Part shown: piece after piece, positions 63,547 through 64,000 of the stretch
Layout: each line of letters opens with the position of its first letter
Numbering within the stretch: position 1 is the stretch's first letter
Assembly: GCF_001885095.1 (NCBI RefSeq)
Contig: NZ_LZDD01000001.1
Location: 310,001 to 374,000 of the forward strand
Direction of reading: 5' to 3'
DNA length: 64,000 bases
Source: Streptococcus bovimastitidis
GTDB lineage: Bacteria > Bacillota > Bacilli > Lactobacillales > Streptococcaceae
Translations under genes and position numbers: made by a program
The notes under the pieces: model-generated
Told to the model about the DNA's origin: nothing
What the model saw: the letters and a program-made list of their open reading frames with translations, nothing else
Database searches by the model: none

Positions 63547-63990
63547 ATGGAAGATAAAGAAAGCTTGCGCCACCGGATTGGAGACTTGGCCTATGAAGTG
63601 ACGCAAAACGCGGCAACTGAAAGAGCCTATACAGGGCAATATGACAATTTCTTTGACAAAGGGATCTATGTGGATGTGGTCAGTGGTGAAGTCCTCTTTT
63701 CATCACTGGACAAGTACCAGTCTGGCTGTGGCTGGCCAGCCTTTACCAAGCCAATTGATAACCGCCTGGTGACCAACCATGAGGATCCCTCCTTTGGTAT
63801 GCATCGGGTTGAGGTGCGCAGTCGTCAAGCCCAGTCCCACTTAGGCCATGTCTTTAATGATGGCCCCAAAGAAGCAGGAGGCTTGCGTTACTGCATTAAT
63901 TCAGCAGCTCTCCGCTTTATTCCCTATCAAGACATGGAAAATGAAGGCTACGCCCAGTACTTAGATCTCTTTAGAATCGAGGAAGATTAA
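63547..63990 (+). CDS. msrB: Peptide-methionine (R)-S-oxide reductase
   Basis: A 147-residue MsrB that repairs oxidised methionine (R form) with thioredoxin. [12 protein letters not shown] near residue 57-68, [15 protein letters not shown] near 98-112 and the catalytic Cys in [14 protein letters not shown] near 114-127 are all present. The zinc CxxC pairs of some members are absent. The stand-alone form (not fused to MsrA) is intact here; GTAGGAGG lies before the ATG. A palindromic site at its promoter suggests regulation. Confidence 0.95.
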   Translation: MEDKESLRHRIGDLAYEVTQNAATERAYTGQYDNFFDKGIYVDVVSGEVLFSSLDKYQSGCGWPAFTKPIDNRLVTNHEDPSFGMHRVEVRSRQAQSHLGHVFNDGPKEAGGLRYCINSAALRFIPYQDMENEGYAQYLDLFRIEED

Positions 63991-64000
63991 ACAGATGAAT

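Noticed and set aside
63413-63601. A 62-codon + strand frame upstream of msrB
   Set aside because: It runs through the repeat end and into msrB in another frame; no ribosome site and no recognisable protein.

Overview
The window is ordinary chromosomal DNA of a low-GC Firmicute and, by gene content and protein sequence, a Streptococcus. The main pointers are the rmlA-rmlC-rmlB rhamnose genes, murT/gatD, the cdaA-cdaR-glmM operon, a MutX-type Nudix enzyme, a catalytically reduced RNase J2 next to an EstA-type esterase, and a four-gene acoABCL-type pyruvate dehydrogenase operon with lplA downstream. The catabolic acetolactate pair alsS-alsD fits an acetoin producer. A member of the pyogenic group such as S. 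uberis or S. parauberis is plausible, but the species is an inference. I see no rRNA, tRNA, CRISPR array, intact insertion sequence or prophage.

Layout. 1-3.3 kb: end of malQ, then glgP (maltodextrin/glycogen use). 3.4-6.7 kb: a small unknown gene, the tRNA hydroxylase gene trhO, a CDF-type and a TDT-type membrane transporter, and a 58-residue DUF3042-type gene. 7-15.8 kb: two same-strand runs, miaA/hflX/unknown/rnz/SDR/recJ and apt/dnaD-like/nth, for tRNA modification, RNA processing and DNA repair. 16.2-19.7 kb: trmK, a Nif3-like gene, a ZIP metal transporter and an FAD oxidoreductase. 19.7-22.3 kb: dTDP-rhamnose synthesis. 22.3-30.8 kb: small protein, lactonase, mutX, AI-2E permease, TPR protein, alsS-alsD, rqcH. 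31.2-34.1 kb: a Trp-codon leader peptide and attenuator in front of a TrpXYZ-type ABC transporter. 34.2-39.5 kb: rnjB, estA, a matrixin-like protease and an ABC-F ATPase. 39.7-49.3 kb: the E1alpha/E1beta/E2/E3 pyruvate dehydrogenase operon, a P-type cation ATPase and lplA; lplA can attach lipoate to the lipoyl domains carried by both E2 and E3. 49.7-55.3 kb: the tail of a lost LPXTG surface protein, gatD-murT, then cdaA-cdaR-glmM for c-di-AMP and cell-wall precursors. 55.6-59.6 kb: YdeI-like/GNAT fusion, hemW, acyl-ACP thioesterase, HAD phosphatase and a membrane protein. 60-64 kb: ndk, a phage-type AP2 DNA-binding gene, lepA and msrB.

What is not explained by ordinary genes. (1) Two approx. 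135-bp intergenic elements (16014-16149 and 63174-63305) share terminal inverted repeats and short conserved blocks, while two hairpin stems have different sequence but stay paired. This looks like a BOX-like, mobile, structured RNA/DNA family; a decayed tandem copy and an ends-only remnant lie at 63321-63452 and 59638-59671. (2) Four genes (the ABC-F gene, murT, hemW and the AP2 gene) have an extended -10 box ending 6-7 nt before the ATG and no Shine-Dalgarno sequence, so they are probably translated from leaderless mRNAs. (3) The trpXYZ-type operon has a leader-peptide attenuator and no T-box. (4) A 14-bp perfect palindrome lies at the msrB promoter, and cre-like sites lie at the P-type ATPase and alsS promoters.
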